From assembly GCF_026340675.1 (NCBI RefSeq), contig NZ_JAPEOX010000001.1, forward strand, positions 2,790,001 to 2,854,000: a stretch of 64,000 nucleotides of DNA. The letters are read 5' to 3'. A model generated the notes under the pieces. That model made no database searches. It had not been told where the DNA came from and saw only the letters and a list, made by a program, of their open reading frames with translations. This document shows, in pieces, positions 28,713-36,617 of the stretch. How positions within the stretch are numbered: the first letter of the stretch is position 1; the number at the start of each line of letters is the position of its first letter. A program made the translations under genes and the position numbers. This DNA comes from Streptomyces sp. NBC_01264 (GTDB lineage Bacteria; Actinomycetota; Actinomycetes; Streptomycetales; Streptomycetaceae).

Positions 28713-28744
28713 CCGCGCGAGGGCGCAACAGCGCCCTCGCGCGG
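28713..28744 (+). promoter_or_regulatory. Intercistronic hairpin between binding protein and livH
   Basis: Perfect 14-bp stem (ccgcgcgagggcgc / gcgccctcgcgcgg) with a 4-nt aaca loop, followed by agtctt. Such structures usually stabilise the upstream message or attenuate read-through, raising binding-protein levels over permease levels. Confidence 0.8.
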
Positions 28745-28778
28745 AGTCTTATCCGACACGCTCATCGGAGGCCCTGCG

Positions 28779-29711
28779 GTGCACGAACTGCCGCAACAGC
28801 TGGCCAACGGCCTGGCCCTCGGTGCTCTCTATGGCCTCATCGCCATCGGGTACACCATGGTCTACGGCATCGTCCAGCTCATCAACTTCGCCCACGGCGA
28901 GATATTCATGATCGGCGGCTTCGGCGCACTCACCGCCTACACCGCACTCCCGACCGGCACCTCCCTGCTGATCGCGATACCCGTCATGATCGTCGGAGGC
29001 GCACTCGCCTCCGTCGCCGTGGCCACCGCAGCCGAACGCTTCGCGTACCGTCCCCTGCGCAGCGCACCCCGGCTCGCCCCGCTCATCACCGCAATCGGCC
29101 TCTCGATCGCGCTCCAGCAGCTCGTCTGGCAGTTCTACCCGGACGCCAAGAAGGCAGTCAGCTTCCCCGAGTTCAAGGGCGCGGCCTTCAAGATCACCGA
29201 CAGCCTCTCCATCCAGCGCGCGGACCTCTTCGTCCTCATCCTCGCCCCGGCATGCATGCTCGCCCTCGGCATCTTCGTCTCGAAGAGCCGCAGCGGCCGC
29301 GCCATGCAGGCCACCGCGCAGGACCCCGACACCGCCAAGCTGATGGGCATCAACACCGACCGCATCATCGTCATGGCCTTCGCCATCGGTGCCGCGTTCG
29401 CCGCCGTCGCAGCCGTCGCCTACGGTCTCGACAAGGGCCAGATCAACTTCGAGATGGGCTTCATCCTCGGACTGAAGGCCTTCACCGCAGCCGTCCTCGG
29501 CGGCATCGGCAACATCTACGGCGCCATGGTCGGCGGCGTGGTCCTCGGCCTCGCCGAAGCCCTCTCGATCGCATACATCGAAGAGATCCCCGGCATGCAG
29601 CAGCTCGGCGGTGGAGCCTGGTCCAACGTCTGGGCCTTCGTACTCCTCATCGTCGTCCTCCTCGTGCGGCCACAAGGCCTGCTCGGTGAGCGCGTCGCGG
29701 ATCGGGCGTGA
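28779..29711 (+). CDS. livH: Branched-chain amino acid ABC permease LivH
   Basis: 310 residues from a GTG at 28779. The N-terminus QLANGLALGALYGLIAIGYTMVYGIVQLINFAHGE is the LivH signature. Eight or nine transmembrane segments are visible, and the cytoplasmic coupling region SRSGRAMQATAQDPDTAKLMGI lies near residue 180. It forms the channel with LivM. The stop TGA overlaps the GTG of livM (29708-29711), so translation is coupled. Confidence 0.95.
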   Translation: MHELPQQLANGLALGALYGLIAIGYTMVYGIVQLINFAHGEIFMIGGFGALTAYTALPTGTSLLIAIPVMIVGGALASVAVATAAERFAYRPLRSAPRLAPLITAIGLSIALQQLVWQFYPDAKKAVSFPEFKGAAFKITDSLSIQRADLFVLILAPACMLALGIFVSKSRSGRAMQATAQDPDTAKLMGINTDRIIVMAFAIGAAFAAVAAVAYGLDKGQINFEMGFILGLKAFTAAVLGGIGNIYGAMVGGVVLGLAEALSIAYIEEIPGMQQLGGGAWSNVWAFVLLIVVLLVRPQGLLGERVADRA

Positions 29712-31441
29712 GAACCATGACCACCAACACCACCCCGCAGACCGCCCCGGCCAAGCAGGGCCCCGCCCCCGCCGCACTGCTCTACGCGGTCATCGCCGGC
29801 AGCCTCGTCACCATCGTCAGCGCCTTCCTGGCCTGGACATGGACCCCCGAATTCCCCGGTGACCTGACCTACTACGGCAGCCCCGCCAGCCTCCAGTACG
29901 TCACCCTCGTCGGAGCGGCCCTCACCCTCGCCTTCGCGCTCTCCGCGCTCGGCGTCAAGGGCCTCCGCTGGCTGACCCCGGCCGGCTCCCACAAGGCCGT
30001 CCGGTTCCTGGCCCTCGGAAACTTCGCGGCCACCGGATTCACGGTCGTCTCCATCGTCGTCGTCCTCGGCAAGATCGCCGACCTCGACCCCGGCGCCTAC
30101 GTGGCCTTCGTCGGCTCCCTCATCGCGGCCCTCGCCGCGTTCAAGCTCCCCGACGACAGCCACAAGGCGGCCCCCGCCAAGAAGCTGCCCTCCTGGGCCG
30201 AGATCCTCATCATCACCGGCGCCTTCGCCCTCGGCCTCTACGTCGTCACCTTCGGCATCGACACCGACGACAAGGAACCGCAGCTCTTCGTCGCCTACCT
30301 GATCACCGTCGGCTTCGCCGCCTCCGGACTGCTCAAGTCAGGCCTGCTGGACCGGTTCAGCACCATCACGGCCAACAACCGCCAGGTCACCCTCCTCGGG
30401 ACCGCGGCCGCCGCGATCGCCTTCCCCTTCATCCAGCAGAGCGGCGACACCTACACGCTCATCGCGGTCAACATCCTGATCTTCGCGACCGTCGCCCTCG
30501 GCCTCAACGTCGTCGTCGGCCTCGCCGGCCTCCTCGACCTCGGCTACGTCGCCTTCCTCGGCGTCGGCGCCTACGCCGCCGCCCTGGTCTCCGGATCCAC
30601 CGCCTCCGCCTTCGGCATCCAGCTGCCCTTCTGGGCAGCTGTCATCGTCGGCGCCCTCGCCTCCCTCATCTTCGGCGTGGTCATCGGCGCACCGACCCTG
30701 CGACTGCGCGGCGACTACCTCGCCATCGTCACCCTCGGCTTCGGAGAAATCTTCCGCATCGCCATGGGCAACCTCGACGGCCAGTCCGGCCCCGACATCA
30801 CCAACGGCCCCAACGGCATCCCCAACATCCCCCACCTCGAACTCTTCGGGTGGAACTTCGGGGAGTCCCACGACGTCGGCGGCATCGTCCTCGGCGCCTA
30901 CGCCAACTACTACTTCCTGATGCTGCTCGTGATGGCCCTGGTCATCGTGATCTTCGCCCGCGCCGGCAACAGCCGCATCGGCCGCGCCTGGGTCGCCATC
31001 CGCGAGGACGAGACCGCCGCCGAAGCCATGGGCATCAACGGCTTCAAGGTCAAGCTCATCGCCTTCGCCCTCGGCGCCACCCTCGCCGGCCTCGCCGGCA
31101 CCGTCCAGGCACACGTCAACAGCACGGTCGTCCCCGAGAACTACGTCTTCGCCGGGCCCGTCCCGCCGAACTCCGCGTTCCTCCTCGCCGCCGTCATCCT
31201 CGGCGGCATGGGCACCATCCGCGGCCCCATCCTCGGCGCCGCACTGCTCTTCCTGATCCCGGCGAAGCTGGCCTTCCTCCAGGACTACCAGCTCCTCGCC
31301 TTCGGCATCGCCCTCATCCTGCTCATGCGCTTCCGCCCCGAAGGCCTCATCGCCAACAAGCGCGCGAAGCTCGAGTTCCACGACGACGAGACGACTGACC
31401 AGGCCCCCACGGACCTGGCCACCGCCAAGGCGGGGGCGTGA
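29708..31441 (+). CDS. livM: Branched-chain amino acid ABC permease LivM, with long N-terminal membrane extension
   Basis: 577 residues if the coupled GTG at 29708 (GTGA overlap with livH) is used; the ATG at 29717 is an alternative. The conserved LivM core starts near residue 260 (NILIFATVALGLNVVVGLAGLLDLGYVAF) and contains the TLRLRGDYLAIVTLGFGEI and coupling RIGRAWVAIREDETAAEAMGI motifs. The 240 residues before it carry several additional transmembrane segments that ordinary LivM proteins (about 330-420 residues) lack. These extra helices form their own membrane domain of unknown role; the length appears usual for Streptomyces as far as I recall. The stop is coupled to livG. Confidence 0.93.
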   Translation: MRTMTTNTTPQTAPAKQGPAPAALLYAVIAGSLVTIVSAFLAWTWTPEFPGDLTYYGSPASLQYVTLVGAALTLAFALSALGVKGLRWLTPAGSHKAVRFLALGNFAATGFTVVSIVVVLGKIADLDPGAYVAFVGSLIAALAAFKLPDDSHKAAPAKKLPSWAEILIITGAFALGLYVVTFGIDTDDKEPQLFVAYLITVGFAASGLLKSGLLDRFSTITANNRQVTLLGTAAAAIAFPFIQQSGDTYTLIAVNILIFATVALGLNVVVGLAGLLDLGYVAFLGVGAYAAALVSGSTASAFGIQLPFWAAVIVGALASLIFGVVIGAPTLRLRGDYLAIVTLGFGEIFRIAMGNLDGQSGPDITNGPNGIPNIPHLELFGWNFGESHDVGGIVLGAYANYYFLMLLVMALVIVIFARAGNSRIGRAWVAIREDETAAEAMGINGFKVKLIAFALGATLAGLAGTVQAHVNSTVVPENYVFAGPVPPNSAFLLAAVILGGMGTIRGPILGAALLFLIPAKLAFLQDYQLLAFGIALILLMRFRPEGLIANKRAKLEFHDDETTDQAPTDLATAKAGA

Positions 31442-32340
31442 ACGACATGACCACCACGGACACCACCACGAAGACCACGGTCCTCGAAGCCAGCGGCGTC
31501 ACCATGCGCTTCGGCGGCCTCACCGCCGTCAAGGGCGTCGACCTCAAGGTCAACGCCGGCGAGATCGTCGGCCTGATCGGCCCCAACGGCGCCGGCAAGA
31601 CCACCTTCTTCAACTGCCTCACCGGGCTGTACGTCCCCACCGAGGGCACCGTCAGCTACAAGGGCACCGTCCTGCCGCCCACGCCCCACAAGGTCACCGC
31701 AGCAGGCGTCGCCCGCACCTTCCAGAACATCCGGCTCTTCCACAACATGACCGTGCTGGAGAACGTCCTCGTCGGACGCCACACCCGCACCAAGGAAGGC
31801 CTCTGGTCCGCCCTCCTGCGCGGCCCCGGCTTCAAGAAGGCCGAAGCCGCCAGCGAAGCGCGCGCCATGGAACTCCTGGAGTTCATCGGCCTCCAGCACA
31901 AGGCCGGACACCTCGCCAAGAACCTCCCCTACGGCGAACAGCGCAAGCTGGAAATCGCCCGCGCGCTCGCCAGCGACCCCGGCCTCATCCTCCTGGACGA
32001 GCCCACCGCCGGCATGAACCCGCAGGAGACCCGCGCCGCCGAAGAACTGATCTTCGCGATCCGGGACATGGGCATCGCCGTCCTCGTCATCGAGCACGAC
32101 ATGCGCTTCATCTTCAACCTCTGCGACCGCGTGGCCTGCCTCGTCCAGGGCGAGAAGCTCATCGAAGGCACCGCCTCCGAAGTGCAGGGCGACGAACGCG
32201 TCATCGCCGCCTACCTCGGCGAACCCTTCGAAGGCGCCCCCGGCGAGGAAGAGGTGGCCGAAGTCGAGGCCGCCGAAGCCGCCGCCCCCGCCGCCGCCGA
32301 CAGCACCACCAGCACGGACACGGAAGGAGAGGCCAAGTGA
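31438..32340 (+). CDS. livG: Branched-chain amino acid ABC ATPase LivG
   Basis: 300 residues from a GTG at 31438 that overlaps the livM stop (GTGA). Walker A is GPNGAGKTT, the signature is the LivG-type LPYGEQRKLEIARAL, Walker B is LILLDEPTAGMNP and the switch histidine is in VIEHDM. The C-terminal 50 residues (after AAYLGEP) are an acidic Glu/Ala tail not needed for ATP hydrolysis and absent from E. coli LivG. It pairs with LivF at the cytoplasmic face of the permease. Confidence 0.95.
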   Translation: MNDMTTTDTTTKTTVLEASGVTMRFGGLTAVKGVDLKVNAGEIVGLIGPNGAGKTTFFNCLTGLYVPTEGTVSYKGTVLPPTPHKVTAAGVARTFQNIRLFHNMTVLENVLVGRHTRTKEGLWSALLRGPGFKKAEAASEARAMELLEFIGLQHKAGHLAKNLPYGEQRKLEIARALASDPGLILLDEPTAGMNPQETRAAEELIFAIRDMGIAVLVIEHDMRFIFNLCDRVACLVQGEKLIEGTASEVQGDERVIAAYLGEPFEGAPGEEEVAEVEAAEAAAPAAADSTTSTDTEGEAK

Positions 32341-33053
32341 CCGCACTGCTCAAGGTCGAAGACCTCAAGGTCGCCTACGGCAAGATCGAAGCCGTCAAGG
32401 GCATCTCCTTCGAAGTCAACGAAGGCGAAATCGTCTGCCTCGTCGGCACCAACGGCGCCGGCAAGACGACCACCCTGCGCACCCTCTCCGGGCTCCTCAA
32501 GCCCACCGCGGGCAGCATCACCTTCGACGGCAAGCCCCTGGCCGGCGTACCCGCCCACAAGATCGTCTCCATGAAGCTGGCGCACTCCCCCGAGGGACGC
32601 CACATCTTCCCCCGGCTGACGATCACCGAGAACCTCCAGCTCGGCGCCTTCCTCCGCACGGACAAAGAAGGCATCGAGAAGGACATCCAGCGCGCCTACG
32701 ACCTCTTCCCCATCCTGGGAGAGCGCCGCAAGCAGGCCGCCGGAACCCTCTCGGGCGGCGAGCAGCAGATGCTCGCCATGGGCCGCGCCCTCATGTGCCA
32801 GCCCAAGCTGCTCATGCTGGACGAGCCCTCCATGGGCCTCTCCCCGCTGATGATGCAGAAGATCATGGCCACCATCGCCGAACTCAAGGCGACCGGCACC
32901 ACGATCCTCCTGGTGGAGCAGAACGCCCAGGCCGCCCTCTCGCTGGCCGACACGGCCCACGTGATGGAGATCGGCAAGATCGTCCTCTCCGGCACCGGCC
33001 AGGAGCTCCTCCACAACGAGGACGTCCGCAAGGCGTACCTCGGCGAGGACTGA
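32337..33053 (+). CDS. livF: Branched-chain amino acid ABC ATPase LivF
   Basis: 238 residues from a GTG at 32337 overlapping the livG stop (GTGA). Walker A is GTNGAGKTT, signature LSGGEQQMLAMGRAL, Walker B LLMLDEPSMGLSP, and the switch region LLVEQNAQAAL contains the Gln that replaces histidine in LivF proteins. Full family length, closing with AYLGED. Last gene of the operon before a strong terminator. Confidence 0.95.
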   Translation: MTALLKVEDLKVAYGKIEAVKGISFEVNEGEIVCLVGTNGAGKTTTLRTLSGLLKPTAGSITFDGKPLAGVPAHKIVSMKLAHSPEGRHIFPRLTITENLQLGAFLRTDKEGIEKDIQRAYDLFPILGERRKQAAGTLSGGEQQMLAMGRALMCQPKLLMLDEPSMGLSPLMMQKIMATIAELKATGTTILLVEQNAQAALSLADTAHVMEIGKIVLSGTGQELLHNEDVRKAYLGED

Positions 33054-33072
33054 GCCCCACCCCTTCCATACG

Positions 33073-33117
33073 AGTGAGGCCCGCCTCCGGATCCAGGATC
33101 CGGAGGCGGGCCTCACT
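33073..33117. terminator. Strong bidirectional terminator between livF and the ANTAR regulator
   Basis: Two perfect 22-bp complementary arms (33073-33094 and 33096-33117) separated by a single base, followed by cctt. It serves livF on the plus strand and the convergent regulator on the minus strand. Confidence 0.93.
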
Positions 33118-33135
33118 CCTTGCGTACGGGGGCTG

Positions 33136-33795
33136 CTACTCGCCCTTGCCCGCGGCGGCCTTCTTCTCCTCGGCGTCCTCGATGACGGCCTCGGCGACCT
33201 GCTGCATGGACATCCGGCGGTCCATGGAAGTCTTCTGGATCCACCGGAAGGCGGCCGGCTCGGAGAGCCCGTACTGCGTCTGCAGGATGCTCTTGGCGCG
33301 GTCCACGAGCTTGCGGGTCTCCAGGCGGAGGGAAAGGTCGGCGACCTCCTTCTCCAGCGCACGGAGCTCGGCGAAGCGCGACACGGCCATCTCGATGGCG
33401 GGGACGACGTCGCTCTTGCTGAAGGGCTTCACGAGATAAGCCATGGCGCCGGCGTCCCGCGCCCGCTCCACGAGATCCCGCTGCGAGAACGCGGTGAGCA
33501 TCAGCACGGGGGCGATGGACTCCTCCGCGATCTTCTCGGCGGCGGAGATGCCGTCCAGGACGGGCATCTTCACATCAAGAATGACCAGGTCGGGACGGTG
33601 CTCCCGGGCCAGCTCAACGGCGGTCTGCCCGTCTCCGGCCTCACCGACGACGGCGTAGCCTTCCTCTTCGAGCATTTCCTTGAGGTCGAGACGGATGAGC
33701 GCCTCGTCCTCGGCGATGACGACGCGCGTCGTCAGCGGCGGAACGTGCGACTGGTCGGCGTCGGGCGTGGGCGTCGACTCGTGCTCGGCGGTCAC
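33136..33795 (-). CDS. Response regulator with ANTAR RNA-binding domain (PdtaR-like)
   Basis: 219 residues from a GTG at 33793-33795 with AAGGAG upstream. The receiver domain (about residues 23-140) has the acidic pair EDE, the phospho-acceptor Asp in LVILDVKMP and the Lys of LVKPF. The ANTAR domain (about 155-210: LETRKLVDRAKSILQTQYGLSEPAAFRWIQKTSM) binds paired hexanucleotide-loop hairpins in RNA and acts as an antiterminator. It matches M. tuberculosis PdtaR (Rv1626), whose partner is the PdtaS kinase. No kinase gene is adjacent here. Convergent with livF, divergent from the tRNA. Confidence 0.93.
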   Translation of the reverse strand: MTAEHESTPTPDADQSHVPPLTTRVVIAEDEALIRLDLKEMLEEEGYAVVGEAGDGQTAVELAREHRPDLVILDVKMPVLDGISAAEKIAEESIAPVLMLTAFSQRDLVERARDAGAMAYLVKPFSKSDVVPAIEMAVSRFAELRALEKEVADLSLRLETRKLVDRAKSILQTQYGLSEPAAFRWIQKTSMDRRMSMQQVAEAVIEDAEEKKAAAGKGE

Positions 33796-33854
33796 GGGGG
33801 GCTCCTTGGTGCAAGGCGATTCAGCTGCCCCGAGCCTACCTAGCTCCTGTATGT

Positions 33855-33882
33855 TTGTGACACGGAGGGTATTAGGTATCCT
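33855..33882 (+). promoter_or_regulatory. Probable promoter of the tRNA gene
   Basis: TTGTGA (33855-33860) and TATCCT (33877-33882) are 16 nt apart; a start near 33889 would give a short leader before the tRNA. Confidence 0.6.
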
Positions 33883-33895
33883 TCGTTTCAAAGGG

Positions 33896-33968
33896 GCCCC
33901 GGTAGCCCAGCGGTAGAGGCAATGGATTCAAAACCCATTCAGCGTCGGTTCGAATCCGACTCGGGGCA
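33896..33968 (+). tRNA. tRNA with CAA anticodon (tRNA-Leu by anticodon, short variable loop)
   Basis: A 73-nt cloverleaf. The acceptor stem GCCCCGG pairs with TCGGGGC (one G-U); the T arm is GTCGG TTCGAAT CCGAC. The anticodon arm is ATGGA TTCAAAA CCCAT with CAA after the invariant T33; the last stem pair is an A-C mismatch. The discriminator base is A, as required by leucyl-tRNA synthetase, but the variable loop is five nt (TCAGC) whereas bacterial leucine tRNAs are class II with a long variable arm. The D arm has three pairs plus a mismatch. CCA is not encoded. By anticodon it would read UUG; its true identity deserves a check. Confidence 0.88.
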
Positions 33969-34078
33969 CTTCTCCTTCATTTCCAAGGTCGCCAAGCGAT
34001 TTCAGGATCTTCACTCGTCACAGTGAACGCAGCTTCGAATTGCGACCAACTGGACGAACAGCGACGAAGCTGCCACGC

Positions 34079-34843
34079 GTGGAGCACAATCCTTCGATAC
34101 GCGAAGAAGCAGTCCTACTGATGCGCCGGGGCGTGACCAATCGGGCGGTCGCCGAACATCTGGGCATACCCCGCGGCACCATCGGCTGGTGGCGGTCCGA
34201 AGACCGAAGACACCGCGGCGAGGCGTACGTCCGCCCGACGGACTGCCCGAGATGCACCGGCCGCGAAGTCGACCAGGCCGCGTACGCCTATCTCCTGGGG
34301 CTTTACCTCGGCGACGGCCACGTCATCTCCAAGCACAAACAGCACCACCTGTCCGTCTACTGCGACGCCTCCTGGCCCGGCCTCATCGACGCCGCCGAAG
34401 CAGCTATGCCCCTCGTCATGGCCTTGCCCACAGTGGGACGGGTCCAGCGGCAGGGCTGCGTGGAGGTCAAGTCCTATACCCACCACTGGACGTGCCTGTT
34501 CCCGCAGCACGGGCCTGGCAAGAAACATGATCGGCGCATCGTCCTCGAAGGCTGGCAGCAGGCCATCGTCGACGCCCACCCGTGGGAGTTCGTCCGGGGG
34601 CTGATCCACTCCGACGGGTGCCGGGTCACCAACTGGACCGTCCGCAACGGCAAGCGCTACGAGTACCCCCGGTACTTCTTCACCAACAAGTCCGACGACA
34701 TCCGGAAGCTCTGCACGGACACCATCGCCAAGGTCGGCGTCCAGTGGACGATCCTGACCCGGGGCAGCGACCCCTTCAACGTGTCCATCGCGAGGAAGGC
34801 GTCCGTCGCGCTGATGGACGAGCACATCGGGCCGAAGTACTAG
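34079..34843 (+). CDS. HTH plus LAGLIDADG-type protein (homing-endonuclease-like)
   Basis: 254 residues from a GTG at 34079; a TTG at 34040 would extend it, but neither start has a good ribosome site. Residues 8-40 are a homeodomain-like HTH (RRGVTNRAVAEHLGIPRGTI). A CPRC pair follows at 56-59. Two LAGLIDADG-like helices lie exactly 100 residues apart: YLLGLYLGDG (71-80) and FVRGLIHSDG (171-180), both with the acidic residue at the catalytic position. This is the layout of a monomeric two-motif LAGLIDADG protein, with an added N-terminal DNA-binding domain. It is freestanding, not inside an intron or intein. Families of this shape recur in actinomycetes, often annotated as regulators; activity is unproven. 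It lies 110 bp after the tRNA. Confidence 0.82.
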   Translation: MEHNPSIREEAVLLMRRGVTNRAVAEHLGIPRGTIGWWRSEDRRHRGEAYVRPTDCPRCTGREVDQAAYAYLLGLYLGDGHVISKHKQHHLSVYCDASWPGLIDAAEAAMPLVMALPTVGRVQRQGCVEVKSYTHHWTCLFPQHGPGKKHDRRIVLEGWQQAIVDAHPWEFVRGLIHSDGCRVTNWTVRNGKRYEYPRYFFTNKSDDIRKLCTDTIAKVGVQWTILTRGSDPFNVSIARKASVALMDEHIGPKY

Positions 34844-35298
34844 CCCGGCAGGTCGCCGCTGCCACCCAGGTTGGCGACCATGCGGCGCAGGCCGTCGACG
34901 GTCGCCGCGTAGGCGGCATCGTCCACACCCTCCCTCAGTCGCGCGTGCACCTTCGCGTTGCGGTCGCGCGCGCGGATCCGGCCGGCCTCGCCCGCTTCTG
35001 TGAGGGTCAGGGCCCCGTCCGTCTGTGTGAGCCAACCCCGTGCCGCCAGGTCGTCGTAGACCGCGTCGAAGTCGGTGTCCTGGTCGTCGTACGGCGTGAG
35101 CTTCTCCGTGAGGTTCGCCCGCTTCCAGTGGGCCGGGGCGGCGGCCACGTGGTTGAGGGTCCACCAGTGGGGCTGGGTGAGGTTCTCCTCGGCGAGGGCG
35201 GCCCGGAGGCCGCCGATGACGAGGTTGCCGGCCTCGCGGGCCCAGTAGCCGATGGGCTGGGCCGCGAGCTGGTCCTGGGAGTACTCCTTGATCGTCAT
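34840..35298 (-). CDS. MarR-like winged-helix protein
   Basis: 152 residues from an ATG at 35296-35298. The sequence order IGYWAREAGNLVIGGLRAALAEENLTQPHWWTLNHVAAAP followed by DFDAVYDDLAARGWLTQTDGALTLTEAGEAGRIRARDR matches the winged-helix fold of MarR-type regulators, in which the second half is the recognition helix and wing. Probably a small-molecule-sensing or simple dimeric DNA-binding protein. Target unknown. It overlaps the convergent LAGLIDADG gene by 4 bp and lies 39 bp downstream of the TetR gene on the same strand. Confidence 0.8.
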   Translation of the reverse strand: MTIKEYSQDQLAAQPIGYWAREAGNLVIGGLRAALAEENLTQPHWWTLNHVAAAPAHWKRANLTEKLTPYDDQDTDFDAVYDDLAARGWLTQTDGALTLTEAGEAGRIRARDRNAKVHARLREGVDDAAYAATVDGLRRMVANLGGSGDLPG

Positions 35299-35337
35299 GC
35301 TGCGAGCATATGACCTCAAGTCAGCTTGAGGTCAAGG

Positions 35338-35955
35338 CTACTTGGCACCGGAGAGGCCGTGCAGGACGGTCGCCACATGAGCCTCCGCATCGGCGGGGTC
35401 GAGGAGTGCGTGGGCGGTGAGGAGCCGGTACCAGAACGGGCCGAAGACCAAGTCGACCGCATGGTCGAGGTCCGTGGTGTCGGGGAGTTCCTCCCGGGTG
35501 ACCGCCCTCGTCAGCAAGGTGACTACGACCTCCCGGCGGCCGGCGACCCAGGCGCGGAAGGGTTCGGCGAAGGCGGGGTCGAGCTGGGCTTCGGCCATGA
35601 GGCCCGTGAGGGCTTTGGCGCGGACGGGGTCGCGGCCGGTGCCGTAGAGGTCGGTGACGAAGGCGGCGAGGTCGCCGGCGAGGGTGCCGGTGTCCGGTTC
35701 GGGGGCGCGGGTGGCGGTTTCGTGGGCGTAGGCGTCCACGACGAGGGCGGGCTTGGACTTCCACCAGCGGTAGACGGTGCTCTTGGCGACGTTGGCGCGC
35801 TTGGCGACGCCTTCGATGGTGAGGGCGCCGTAGCCGTTCTCGACGAGGAGTGCGGCGGTGGCTTCGAGGACGGAGTGGTGGGCGTCTTCGTTGCGGAGGC
35901 GGCCGCCGGTGCGGGGCGGGTTGCTCGAAGAAGTGCTCGAAGGAGTGATTGACAC
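35338..35955 (-). CDS. TetR-family transcriptional regulator
   Basis: 205 residues from a GTG at 35953-35955. The N-terminal HTH is LTIEGVAKRANVAKSTVYRWWKS (about residues 45-67), classical for TetR; the C-terminal ligand domain is of the TetR_C_33-type with PVRAKALTGLMAEAQLDPAFAEPFRAW. A 26-bp perfect palindrome in the divergent promoter region is its likely operator, so it probably represses itself and the divergent gene at 36032. That gene is now decayed, which would leave the regulator without its original target. Confidence 0.93.
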   Translation of the reverse strand: MSITPSSTSSSNPPRTGGRLRNEDAHHSVLEATAALLVENGYGALTIEGVAKRANVAKSTVYRWWKSKPALVVDAYAHETATRAPEPDTGTLAGDLAAFVTDLYGTGRDPVRAKALTGLMAEAQLDPAFAEPFRAWVAGRREVVVTLLTRAVTREELPDTTDLDHAVDLVFGPFWYRLLTAHALLDPADAEAHVATVLHGLSGAK

Positions 35956-35981
35956 GGCTTCAAGATAAGCCCTACCGTTTT

Positions 35982-36007
35982 ATCGAAACGCTACGTAGCG
36001 TTTCGAT
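35982..36007. promoter_or_regulatory. Perfect 26-bp palindromic operator
   Basis: The centre is CTACGTAG, with each half running out through CGAAACG. The palindrome is perfect over 26 bp and lies 27 bp before the TetR start and 25 bp before the divergent gene, which is the position and size expected of a TetR-family operator. Confidence 0.88.
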
Positions 36008-36031
36008 TGATGGAGCGACGGGGGCGGAGCC

Positions 36032-36592
36032 ATGGGCGGGATCGTGATCGAGCACGGGCACGGGCACGGGATGGGCGCCGGAGAGCACTGGTACGAGGCC
36101 ACGGGTGAGGAGTTCGCGGCCGAGGGGCATGAGGTGCGGATTCCGAACTTCCCCGAGCCCTTCGCCCCGGACGCCGATGGGTGGCTGAGGGAGCTGGAGG
36201 AGTTGGACATGGAGACGGCGGGGGCTCCGGCCGGTGAGGCCCTCCCGCGCCTGTGGTTGCGGCTGCTTCAGGGGCGCGGCACGGGGGCCGAGGGGGCGTT
36301 CTCGGGGGTGGCGCCCTTGGCGTCCGGCGAGGTGGGGTCTGGCGCGTTGGCGCCGATCTTCTCGCCGGAGTTCGACTGGCAGCGGAATCGCAGGGCTGCG
36401 CGGGAGCTCCGTGTGCTGCGGGCGGCGGGTGCCCCGGTGAGCGGGGAGCCGGTGGGCGAGCACGTGGTGCGGTGTGTGCGGGGGCTGGGCGCGGGGGCGC
36501 GGGTGACCGCGTCGGGCGGGCCTGTCCCGAGTACGGGTGGGAGCCGTTTGGTGTTGCCCGACGCGGTGCGTCTTATAGGTGAGGTGCTGTAG
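36032..36592 (+). pseudogene. Decayed RBBP9/YdeN-type alpha/beta hydrolase
   Basis: The frame stays open for 186 codons, starting MGGIVIEHGHGHG with GERHW-like EHWYEAT and EVRIPNFPEPFAPDADGWLRELEELD, which resembles the first third of RBBP9/YdeN serine hydrolases. The expected nucleophile elbow (G-x-S-x-G) is missing where EALPRLWLRLLQG begins. In the last part, the alternative frame at about 36510-36560 reads CPEYGWEPFGV, which resembles the family's C-terminal histidine region, while the flanks (GEPVGEHVV, LPDAVRLIGEVL) are in the annotated frame. This pattern suggests several compensating frameshifts. Sequencing error is an alternative. It is controlled, or was, by the divergent TetR gene. 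Confidence 0.6.
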
Positions 36593-36617
36593 TCGCTGCA
36601 GTTGCCTGCGGGCGGTG

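Noticed and set aside
33969..34078. Attachment-site duplication of the tRNA 3' end
   Set aside because: I found no second copy of the T-arm/acceptor sequence downstream and no integrase gene.
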